The notes under the pieces were generated by a model. The model saw only the letters and a program-made list of their open reading frames with translations. It was not told the DNA's origin and searched no databases. From NCBI RefSeq assembly GCF_000424445.1, contig NZ_KE384191.1:1-50454 (forward strand): 50,454 nucleotides of DNA. The letters run 5' to 3'. Position 1 is the stretch's first letter. Each line of letters opens with the position of its first letter. Below, piece by piece: positions 46,401-50,454 of the stretch. The translations under genes and the position numbers were made by a program. Source of the stretch: Oribacterium sp. NK2B42. Its GTDB lineage: Bacteria; Bacillota; Clostridia; Lachnospirales; Lachnospiraceae.

Positions 46401-49353
46401 TGTCAACGGCGGCGCGATCTACAGCGCAAACGGCGTCACCGTCAGCGGAACAAGTACAAACAAAGTACAGTTCTGGGACTGCAATGCATCGAGCGGCAAC
46501 GGCGGTGCGATCTACACAGCGGGTGATTCGACAGAACAGATCAGCATCTCCAATGCGGTCAGCATTTCCGATGCGGTCTTTGAGGATTGCTATACCAACA
46601 AAGACAATGGTCAGGGCGGCGCAATGTACTTTACGAACGGAACGCAGAAACTTATTGATGTGGAAGTGAACGGCGTGGCCGAAGGCCACAAGAACTCCCA
46701 GGGCATCGACGCCAAAGATGGCGGCGGTATCTACCTCAAAAAAGGGAACCTGACGCTGAGACATGTAGTGCTTCAAGACTGCCATGTCAACAGAAATGGC
46801 GGCGGCATCTACATGGAGGAGGGCACCCTGACCGTCAACGGCAACGAAAACGGCCAGAGCGAGTTCAAGGAGTGCGCGGCTCCAGATGGCAACGGCGGCA
46901 CGATCTACAATGAAAGCTTCAAGACGAAAAGTACAACGGGCGTCACTGTGAGCATTGTCAACACCACGTTCGACGGCCACTTCAACCATCCGAACAACCT
47001 TTCCGGACCGGATGAAAACGAAGAGCCGATCAGAGATCCGGTTAACCCGGGCAGTGACGACGAGTTTGGTGAAGACGGGTCTGGAGGGAATTCACAGAGC
47101 GAGGATCGCTTGGATGGACATGAAGTCGATCCTGCAGAACCGCACCTTGATGATAATGTGCAGAACGCAAGAAACGGAGGCGCGATCTACATGGCGGCCG
47201 GTACGCTGTCTCTCGGCGGAAGCGGCGAAGACGACGCCGTGACCTTCAAAAACTGCACCGTCACCGGCAATGGCGGCGCGATCTACAACGTCAGCAATTC
47301 GAATTATGAGAACGCCACAGTAAAGCTCCAGAACGTGACTATCGACGGCCACGATCAGAGCCGCGACGGTGGAGCACTGGACGCGACCTTTGTGAACGCG
47401 GTGGACGGCGGCGCCATCTATCTGGCCAGCGGTACCCTGAGCATCACCGGCGGCGAGTTCCATAATCTCCGGGCGCGTACTTACGGCGGTGTGATCTACA
47501 GTGGCAGCAGCTCCAGGATGACCGTGACGGGAACGAACAACGCCACCGTATTGATCAGAGGCAACACCGGATTCAGAGGCCGTCCCGCCACCACAGACAC
47601 CGACGATTTCGCAGGCCATGCCAACGCAGGCAGCGGCGGCGCGATCTATAACAACCAGGGCAATCTGCGCGTGACGGACGCTCAGTTCTACGATTTCATA
47701 GCGTCTCAGGACGGTGGTGTGATCTTTGACAATAATAGTGATTTGTACACTGATATTGACACCGTAAACTTGCAGAACGTTACCATTGACGGGTATCATG
47801 GCGGCATGCAGGATGGAGAGTACAACGCCCAGCGCGGTGGTGCGATCTTTACGGCCACCCAGGGAGATATGAGAAAGGGCGGCTCGACCCGGCTGAGTAA
47901 ATGCCAGATTGTTGACTGTGCGGTAAGCAGCCAGGGCGGTGCAATCTTTAACCAAAGCGCAAGGCGCGAGGTGAGTACAGACACCAATGTGGATGAACCG
48001 ACCATTCATCTGGTCAATAATACGGTCATTGACGGGAACGAAACCCGGCCGGAAACGATGAATAACGCCCAGCGCGGCGGAGCGATCCTGATATCCAACG
48101 GAACGCTGGTCATGGAGGATTCTACGATCCGTGATTGCAAGACCACCACGGACGGCGGCGGTATCACCAGCTACGGCGGCGGTACGCAGTTTAAGAATCA
48201 GAGTGGAGAATTCGGTGTAAATGACTACACCGTCAAGCTGAAAAACACCACCATCGACAACTGCAGTTCGCAAAACGGCGGCGGCATCAGCATCAAGCAG
48301 ATTCTGACCATGCTCAATTCCACCATCACAAACTGTGCTGCAACCAACAACGGCGGCGCGATCTACCTGTTCGGAGAAGACACGAATAAGCGGTTTGTCC
48401 GGATGAACGACAGTACATCTAACGCAAATGTGATCACCGGCAACACGGCAGGACAGAACGGCGCGGGCATCTATGTGCGGGAAAAATCTGTTGTCTCCAT
48501 TGCTGGCGCACCGAACTTCGGCGGAACGGATGCAAGCGGTGCCAATATCAACACCGTCGGGACAGGAACGACTAAGCGTGAGGATATTTATATCGCGGGC
48601 TACCTTGGACTTAACGGAGCTGATCCGAAGCTTGCGGAATCCCTGATTGTGACCGGCAAGTTGTATGATAGTTTGACAACTGAGCAGGCGAAGGGTCAGA
48701 TCTGGGTTGGCGCACAGCAGCAGGATAACGAGGACAACAACCACTGGGATACCCTGAAGCAGTTTGCCAAGTTTGCAGATGCGTTGATGACCGGAACCGG
48801 CGATAACATGAAGATCGACGAAAGCAAGCTGAGTGAATCAGATGTTGAGAAGATCTACGCCGCATTCCGCAACGCGACGCTTACGGATGTGACCTACGGC
48901 ATGACCGGCGACGGCCAGACGGGCGGCATCCAGTGCATCTACTGGGAGGGCGTCCAGGGCAGCCGGAAGGTGATCTTGAGAAAGGTGGGAAAAAAGGTGG
49001 AAGATTCAACCTACAAGTTAATCGAGGGCGCTAAGTTCACAATCCACAAGGGTAACAGCAGTTACGCATATACACCTCAAGGAGAGACAGCGCCACTGAG
49101 CGATCTCGATTCCAAGGCGTCCGGCGTCTTCTGGATCGGCACACTGCCGTATGGCGTGTACTATCTGCATGAGACGACCGTCCCTGACGGCTATACAGGT
49201 CACGGGACTTTCGAAGGCCGATGGTTCTTCATGGTAGTCGGCGACGACACTGTACCCGGAAGCAGGAACGGCGCGTATATGTCCGAAGGCTATGCAAACC
49301 GTGAAGCCGCCAAGACAGGCTACGAAGACTGGAAGGCCGGCACAACCCCATAA
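34468..49353 (+). CDS. Giant mosaic secreted adhesin (vWA, Cna-B-like, beta-helix, SpaA-like)
   Basis: The 4961-residue protein has a Sec signal peptide (CIAFFCALLMTMNLITNT, cleavage near VSFA). Then come 41-residue acidic Asn/Asp/Glu/Ser repeats (59-181); a Ser-Glu-rich region (about 530-630); two related domains (about 866-960 and 1013-1110; SYEITISYDESSGIPDDAV / SYEITVEYDSNTGIPEDAV); a vWA-like domain (about 1470-1700) with a MIDAS-like DDSIT; five Cna-B-like modules with PVT-(V/I)-K-W starts (near 1958, 2362, 2650, 2780, 2906); a beta-helix region with over thirty GGAIY-type repeats (about 3230-4680); and a C-terminal SpaA-like module (4842-4961). No LPXTG or membrane anchor follows. ATG 34468 is the start: the duplicate has a stop codon just upstream of the matching ATG. 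Up to about 37.9 kb the gene is AT-rich; later it is mostly GC-rich. Confidence 0.9.
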   Translation: MINTNNNRLFNKDLRRCIAFFCALLMTMNLITNTAAPLVSFADTNSDSDYNVSEDFNEEENEDNSENDENQEAPGEENSDNSDASGSDENNDDSGNEKSEENEDNSENDENQEASGEENSDNSDASGSDENNDDSGNEKSEENEDNSENDENQEASGEENSDNSDASGSDENNDDSGNEKSEENEDNSGNGSESSDNVDDANNNSGDAGNQSDGEVEAEENNSITENASEDNTENTISQDGEAVAPEDETAENEIETTETEESTGISTANTEVTVQEPVTITEIAEVTGNKVEDAAAAVVETQKEPGPDRYAIEFTEESDNGMTVTVRLKEKEELTDDKEVVFDELVISDDDEDDAEDAISKIRYDILNKLFSKNLKTDKDKDTFETSFYRLKVVDEDGKELKNVNLNGVIEITSETGCEIAAAAASTAKNKKSDIKKTGEADGTYKFSLNTKGELIFGVAYCGKLLETWSRDGASIKLGVPVYDKENDNADKKLVKIADEEKDTDEDTEVPWLIKEGTYRLSDAEEVATASELERTSESESSSDPEESSESESTSESESSTETEDNSESDLPSDSELSSESESASEAESSSESESVSESESSSEPDMFSESDSSETESGPYSESPYEDETEGIMWFKVSDKLNKKYNVVINDEEVEFGDNDCLRIETNDSFDIVFDTGVRETECSNGIVDIKGLLPVGHHVDYMDVTDSVDVGLFDMQENTEDSNDGYIRQEFLDISVLTAFTILDVDESESDSELNADSESELFAEMDSRSVFGTDSEFKSDSELKSEFDSESGSGSSKDKSDSDHSFSIELSDEYTKDAVDIYRLDGESLEKIKISEDDIVYADNLSIGTYVVTSKTKRVRYICSDDESYEITISYDESSGIPDDAVPSIKELNERDSEYKDYIDKATEAFESKKSIKNTARVYYIALVDPETNTEYVPDESVEIDISLSGKRRGSSCTDLNVVYFTADEENDMVIPGMSGDTDSDSAEFMAETLPVYAVVRYMRNQILTATDGKSYEITVEYDSNTGIPEDAVLEVTELKENDPNFDGYVSQANEILGKDKRKLLFARPFDIKLVDPDNGEKYEPDENVKVSMKLLTEEVEKAEELSVVHFKDTRKERQSRAARKSQEKIENQETMSGEIVEAEVVDGSVEFETGSFSVFVFTGYTVDFHWGEYTFNLPGGDTIFLSELLETLINGASETEDTAQLQKVLENPKLVEKVEFTNPALIQVDEVVIADPEEGNDVFEEDETLTDEDIQQSEAKTDWRLWSLAPFDTEETLTIRLTDGETVEIRVTDINYGDGTREGEMVTRVGNARVTADGVTYNLQNNGTADGWARVYAYSNNCMIHNAISYNRHTYTVQWANTGVGYGNFTKFTKIRMDAELIARAAGYSFNLPEMKTDVDAATKAQWASEGFVAGANNDAILDREGNVTTPASDNKVWKKATYNPNTNAIDYEMKYFQALKENVPLDFIFIYDDSITMFDGNRWAPKNNAEDPVRIVEAQGTRVIILEAAKALLSDAAKNGYNIRVAAGGAANGDTGHSGWYSSRTDLDNVAGGFDDLEEYLATYHGGANGRGGGVTDHTVGVNNAYAMAQESVNAGRTPIVIYLSDFVDGGGSADFRRLESKLNALHGWGSVYGLKTIGQGDNFRTRAICSGDNYLYHMRDEFPMGVQQLEAIIQDAIGYYMKDKVTITDNMSSALSDITPTNGSANTGSGAGAKGKNAWTLGGTKDSEGKYPGAGTIYTETFSVTLDPNVVYVGAMPTNGVAGVYVKDNEVNTLTPDENDPEHLHLGKGLVFLLGEMDEKNRVLEVSDTDKNPKNPVNGISFKLTEADDSGSPKTGATPHTYSTQTEDGVVGVLRVPYKEGTTPILELGKTYVLEEDSSSVNTYNSGNDASANDLKVPDKTWLIKVGANGVVVTEVNGVAGQTPEMTVAPAANGKPARFVIWNQIVVEARLIPITVQKKWDTTQTDHRDPVPFEIYGVYQGTGSHAANEREKLVAYDGKDSTTANTVKYITADDNSVDHDANIWTQTVYVPDWTDSQDKFFDYTEVLNISALDPAHTFTVGETEYTVEELKQYANKDGEIFIGGTYHYAIEEGHMYYEDGWYSPSYPNNVPTIGEHNVTSTLTIGENWEEIITVEDWVDIPSTYSTTDFQLHINTAGFKWNDFNPQTMSSSYYKPRYNVLGNLTGYTGDYTNNTNLVEHLKYIELEVTNSNEATGAGSVTLKFDLTSHADTGAFLIHNIPLPATWANNGLTGPHPWNIANLRVTKLFFVDDEDNVIKITGGGTSNTMTYGPDYTGDVLPLAIQKEGTNPHTDRYIKQDSLKVWGTRPDIETHYGSDRTVNNCTLLINNEWTPNTLIPVTVTKNWVNSEGGSVPVPTEVIAANTPIEFTISGTTSKGTSPVKVFSSDSWNSETEGKLTDATTWTGTFYVPTFDVLNTYNKETRTCEAYTYDNGSISEDTTLTAEVGGEVRGEWSEVGKEYQEGHSITTPGEYHEGGYYVIDSDRYDALKYRYYVRFLTNTSGFTIRKVNIKFHDNGTNERYQLELTVKNPPIANDEKTYFVEFRTDNFYIGRFVLDSIVVNDNYTNIEDPDIRKEIGGSTQTVVLKSSSSLPPLMEWRDAYYDEPTTDTQPTVFTLTNTFHPYVPVTLSSTFQDQTDDRASTGMIKSVVYTINGTTDSGKSYAHTVKTTADPTVDTTNSTKTEVSISSNTVYVPKGNYTVTQTAYIIGSSAREYPTTAFKTTYGSQATAGTAQSVTLNAASSTQSVSFANERKMMPVTVQTRFDPTLTDEDIASIDTRPMKDRSVSYTLKYNKGDGTVQEVQNSAFVLKDGSFDSSARNYINNHTLQTVSVPTYSVFGELTDCNITGNGLAEALPDYVAVIDSEEKDGKLVFTILASVNRAPVTISKSWDEDIPTNERQNITLTFSIRRDDGKAIYGTTEDNKTLSVTTGEDGEAIATFDLGKDAEDTVIYLPAIRSTDVDASGNPVKYILTETAPADYYVNFADMNNEASNQFEQTRPGGKSGAAGESTTNEARFVLNQGGIMIDVNNARNPYICKIVETFGDTTVEVPFRTLNKAVTYARTYGNGAEMGAENPVKIEMLVDYEIPETDKVTLNQATDNIIITTADKTGKAYVYTGSGDKATIKRGFTPASAENTNESQLFTVTGNGAMLTFTNIIIDGDRDHHSGGKGSLVYVNGKGGETNVPALVIGKGATLQNAKSSGSTDGGAVYVTHGKVTVDAGGSIQNCVADNSHGGAIYAEKTGAVINISGSLTGNSAVDGGAIKASEDVRIYIYPGATLSGNTASKNGGAIYASGSVNMTGPGATLSGNTASKNGGAIYASGSVNMTGGSIDNNTAAEKGGAIYQDGDNALTLTNVTFGKANTTNSGCTAAWEGGCIYSTGNVVTITDCNFYYGVAGDASKPNKTRGGAIYYKGSTSLSIYGCIFDHCSVQTTSPNSGWGNGGAIFVDDTDIALTIDKSNSGRRSSFTDCFAHRFGGAVMYEKNNGKSVSIFNTDFTGCYTETRGGGAVCPDSNKTTIDNCTFKGCYDNSGSGGGAIQLHPDKTPGNNPSCTISNSTFEDCYTVSGYGGAIYEVSGSVPVTLINVSIDGHTNGNPTSLATNINNAKFGAAIYSNGNLTIKQSETGTSEIKNCSAYDTNGGAVQVASGKTMTFEGNVVIFNNKGTGTLADQQKNVVLDQNNNTTINTSTVGLGSDARIGVYVTGTKGVTETDPYKSHGGFEDDFGTYPDLGSTDNFDAFTNDRNGLYGEISTTANKIRWASYLCKLTDASGNLLYKDAEHKDAAVYKFLKTQDGDTNGKKTGGFNAAQGTLYTVDGTEVANNAPVQVQMLRNYTQPSTDQPTVSGGRAVTFTTANKTATDNLGYSAGDIYIYDRGSDTTKEADRATITRGADGGSMFTVDGDSASLTTKKLIFNGGNALSTPLTAGTANGGIVNATNGNLTVGEATVMKNSTAVNGGAIYSANGVTVSGTSTNKVQFWDCNASSGNGGAIYTAGDSTEQISISNAVSISDAVFEDCYTNKDNGQGGAMYFTNGTQKLIDVEVNGVAEGHKNSQGIDAKDGGGIYLKKGNLTLRHVVLQDCHVNRNGGGIYMEEGTLTVNGNENGQSEFKECAAPDGNGGTIYNESFKTKSTTGVTVSIVNTTFDGHFNHPNNLSGPDENEEPIRDPVNPGSDDEFGEDGSGGNSQSEDRLDGHEVDPAEPHLDDNVQNARNGGAIYMAAGTLSLGGSGEDDAVTFKNCTVTGNGGAIYNVSNSNYENATVKLQNVTIDGHDQSRDGGALDATFVNAVDGGAIYLASGTLSITGGEFHNLRARTYGGVIYSGSSSRMTVTGTNNATVLIRGNTGFRGRPATTDTDDFAGHANAGSGGAIYNNQGNLRVTDAQFYDFIASQDGGVIFDNNSDLYTDIDTVNLQNVTIDGYHGGMQDGEYNAQRGGAIFTATQGDMRKGGSTRLSKCQIVDCAVSSQGGAIFNQSARREVSTDTNVDEPTIHLVNNTVIDGNETRPETMNNAQRGGAILISNGTLVMEDSTIRDCKTTTDGGGITSYGGGTQFKNQSGEFGVNDYTVKLKNTTIDNCSSQNGGGISIKQILTMLNSTITNCAATNNGGAIYLFGEDTNKRFVRMNDSTSNANVITGNTAGQNGAGIYVREKSVVSIAGAPNFGGTDASGANINTVGTGTTKREDIYIAGYLGLNGADPKLAESLIVTGKLYDSLTTEQAKGQIWVGAQQQDNEDNNHWDTLKQFAKFADALMTGTGDNMKIDESKLSESDVEKIYAAFRNATLTDVTYGMTGDGQTGGIQCIYWEGVQGSRKVILRKVGKKVEDSTYKLIEGAKFTIHKGNSSYAYTPQGETAPLSDLDSKASGVFWIGTLPYGVYYLHETTVPDGYTGHGTFEGRWFFMVVGDDTVPGSRNGAYMSEGYANREAAKTGYEDWKAGTTP
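34642..35010 (+). repeat. Three 123-bp tandem repeats in the adhesin
   Basis: Units start at 34642, 34765 and 34888 and end at 35010; a fourth start at 35011 diverges after about 20 bp. Each encodes 41 acidic residues. The units are nearly identical, while the second adhesin copy at 50105 has only one unit, so copy number changes readily. Confidence 0.95.
44368..44529 (+). repeat. 81-bp tandem duplication in the beta-helix region
   Basis: Two units of 81 bp (44368-44448 and 44449-44529) differ at about two positions and encode the 27-residue coil PGATLSGNTASKNGGAIYAS plus SVNMTG. This is a recent gain of one beta-helix coil. Confidence 0.9.
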
Positions 49354-49361
49354 GATTCCAA

Positions 49362-49390
49362 CCCTCCAGGACTGACAAGGCTCTGGAGGG
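49362..49390 (+). terminator. Hairpin just after the giant adhesin gene
   Basis: CCCTCCAG (49362-49369) pairs with CTGGAGGG (49383-49390), 8 bp after the stop. It lacks a T-run, so it may be an mRNA 3'-end structure rather than a full terminator. Confidence 0.4.
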
Positions 49391-49403
49391 AGCAAAAGCA
49401 AAG

Positions 49404-49500
49404 CAAGCCCTATCGTCAAATAAAGATATGCTCCCTCTATGAGAGACAGTGAAAACACCGTCAAACATGGGGGAGCATATCAGGAAGGCGGTAGGGCTTG
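49404..49500 (+). other. Long two-part hairpin after the adhesin gene
   Basis: Outer stem CAAGCCCTATCG (49404-49415) with CGGTAGGGCTTG (49489-49500), one G-U; inner stem GATATGCTCCC (49425-49435) with GGGAGCATATC (49471-49481), perfect. TTTCTT follows, so it may be a terminator; the size also fits a small mobile-element relic. Confidence 0.5.
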
Positions 49501-49770
49501 TTTCTTGTGAGGCGGTTAGCGGAAGCTAATTGAATGCGGCGCAGACTCCGCGGCAAAAGACTGGAAGTGACAGAATTGTCGGCTGGGCAGTCTTGTACAT
49601 TCTCCTCAAATATCAGCCCAAACTACAAGTCTTGGCGGTAGAAGCAGTAAAAGGGCAAAACGGTTTTGTTTTGTGCAATATGGCTCAAAAACTACCCGAA
49701 ATTCGTCTTGATTGACTATGTAGTTACGTACCGTGTATCGGAAAATTTTGGTGTCACTAAGACTTTTTGT
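49501..49770. other. Intergenic spacer, no gene seen
   Basis: A frame of 61 codons at 49530-49715 lacks a ribosome site and any recognisable motif. I see nothing else in it. Confidence 0.3.
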
Positions 49771-49823
49771 GTAAGCGCCAAGTGATAGGGCGGATGAAAT
49801 CTGCCCTATCACTTGGTGCTTAC
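49771..49823. terminator. Strong 21-bp hairpin at the edge of the duplicated locus
   Basis: GTAAGCGCCAAGTGATAGGG plus C (49771-49791) pairs with the inverted copy at 49803-49823 at all but one (G-U) position, with an 11-nt loop. The duplicated segment starts right after it (49825). It could terminate the upstream operon or mark the end of an inserted piece. Confidence 0.6.
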
Positions 49824-49841
49824 CATTAATAATAGTTTTAT

Positions 49842-49871
49842 TTGCAAGAGTCGAATTAAAGATGGTATAAT
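49842..49871 (+). promoter_or_regulatory. Promoter of the duplicated adhesin locus
   Basis: TTGCAA (49842-49847), 18-nt spacer, TATAAT (49866-49871) with TGG upstream; counterpart of 30148-30177. Confidence 0.75.
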
Positions 49872-49877
49872 AAAGAG

Positions 49878-50024
49878 TTAAATCAAAAGGAGGCTTTCTC
49901 ATGATCAATGAAAAAGCCCTTTTGTTGTCTGAAAAGTTAAGGGAGCCCACAAGACTCTGAAAACTATACCCTGACGATGTGCAGGTGATAAGATCAACGG
50001 CTCATAGGAAAAAGCTAATCCGCC
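49878..50024 (+). ncRNA. Structured leader RNA, copy 2
   Basis: Homologous to 30184-30336. GAGCC (49943-49947) pairs with GGCTC (49999-50003); the inner stem CCTG (49970-49973) with CAGG (49982-49985) carries a compensatory change relative to copy 1, with the same 8-nt loop length. After the shared TAATCCGCC the sequence jumps to the end of the fourth pilin gene. Here TCCGCCAT can pair with ATGGCGGA (50038-50045), forming a new hairpin. Confidence 0.6.
49901..49960 (+). CDS. 19-codon leader peptide, copy 2
   Basis: ATG 49901 to TGA 49958-49960, product MINEKALLLSEKLREPTRL. A near-perfect ribosome site AAGGAGG (49887-49893) lies 7 nt upstream, better than in copy 1. Its equal length and stop position in both copies support real translation. 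Confidence 0.5.
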   Translation: MINEKALLLSEKLREPTRL

Positions 50025-50083
50025 ATGGTGATTGGCTTATGGCGGACACTATAGTAATAAATGATTATAGAATAGGTAATTAG
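50025..50083 (+). pseudogene. Remnant of the GLUG pilin gene 3' end
   Basis: The frame reads GDWLMADTIVINDYRIGN then TAG, matching the end of the 32017-34443 product (GDWPIAETIVINNV). Only the last codons remain, fused directly to the leader RNA, so everything from the first pilin gene to nearly the end of the fourth is missing in this copy. Confidence 0.85.
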
Positions 50084-50104
50084 ATTTAAAATTTGGAGTG
50101 ACTT

Positions 50105-50454
50105 ATGATCAACACAAATAATAACAGACTTTTTAATAAAGACTTAAGAAGAAGGATAGCCTTCTTCTGTGCTTTGTTGATGACGATGAATTTAATAACG
50201 AATACAGCTCCTCCATTGGTGTCCGTTGCTGATACAAACTCTGACTCTGATTACAATGTGTCAGAGGACTTTGGCGAGTCTGAAAATGAAGATAATTCGG
50301 AAAATGATGATGACCGGGGAGCATCAGGGGAGGAGAATAGTGATAACTCTGATGCTTCCGGTTCAGATGAGAATAACGATGATTCAGGCGATGAAAAGTC
50401 AGAGGATAATGAAGATAATTCCGGCAATGGCAGTGAATCAACAGATAATGCAGA
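50105..50454 (+). CDS. Second giant adhesin gene, 5' part (cut by window edge)
   Basis: The first 116 codons are visible. MINTNNNRLFNKDLRRRIAF and the following signal peptide are nearly identical to the 34468 gene. The acidic repeat is present once instead of three times. TGGAGTGACTT gives the ribosome site, and a TGA in that stretch shows the protein cannot start earlier. The promoter, leader and gene are intact as far as seen, so a second, possibly antigenically different adhesin is likely made. Its 3' part lies outside the window. Confidence 0.88.
   Translation, partial: MINTNNNRLFNKDLRRRIAFFCALLMTMNLITNTAPPLVSVADTNSDSDYNVSEDFGESENEDNSENDDDRGASGEENSDNSDASGSDENNDDSGDEKSEDNEDNSGNGSESTDNA

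Overview
The window looks like chromosome from an anaerobic, low-to-moderate G+C Gram-positive of the Lachnospiraceae (Butyrivibrio-like). The pointers are strong AGGAGG ribosome sites, LRR_5 and choline-binding-repeat surface proteins, Rpn-family nucleases, a glycerol kinase / two flavin oxidoreductases / DUF1667 operon, and type IV pilus genes beside GGDEF proteins. The placement is an inference from gene content; there is no rRNA or marker gene in the window, and I found no tRNA, integrase or CRISPR array.

Layout. 1-900: end of a degenerate ~53-bp repeat array, then a compact type I toxin-antitoxin-like locus (40-aa holin-like peptide on the minus strand, convergent antisense RNA on the plus strand). 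900-5540: two lipoproteins, the second with LRR_5 repeats, ending in a strong terminator. 5600-8470: a minus-strand protein with an Rpn-type tail, then an orphan CARF-HEPN (Csx1/TM1812-like) gene with its own promoter. 8580-13460: the glycerol operon (glpK, GlpA-like and GlpB-like oxidoreductases, DUF1667), preceded by a leader terminator that looks like an attenuator. 13540-14130: a 54-bp tandem repeat array. 14485-19401: a membrane diguanylate cyclase, two cell-wall-binding repeat proteins, a CheC-type phosphatase, and an unknown coiled protein. 19856-24755: type IV pilus genes pilD-pilM-pilN-pilO; pilN carries a 20-bp tandem duplication that truncates it. 24897-29930: Rpn nuclease with a decayed partial copy, a sugar-binding lipoprotein convergent with a second diguanylate cyclase that has a periplasmic-binding-type sensor, and a small unknown gene.

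30130-49360 is one apparent operon. A promoter and a structured leader RNA are followed by four type IV prepilin-like genes, the last fused to GLUG repeats, and then by a 4961-codon secreted adhesin. The adhesin gene is a composition mosaic: its first ~3.5 kb is AT-rich like the pilin genes, while most of the rest is GC-rich and encodes vWA-like, Cna-B-like, beta-helix (GGAIY repeat) and SpaA-like modules. From 49825 the same leader, the last codons of the fourth pilin gene, and the start of a second adhesin copy reappear and run off the right edge. This is a duplicated locus from which the pilin genes have been deleted.

How it fits together. The pilus assembly core, the minor pilins, two cyclic-di-GMP synthases and the surface proteins suggest a surface-attachment region. 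The most interesting unexplained element is the duplicated leader RNA, which has a base-paired stem with a compensatory change between the copies and a 19-codon upstream reading frame of equal length in both. I could not match it to a known riboswitch class from memory.
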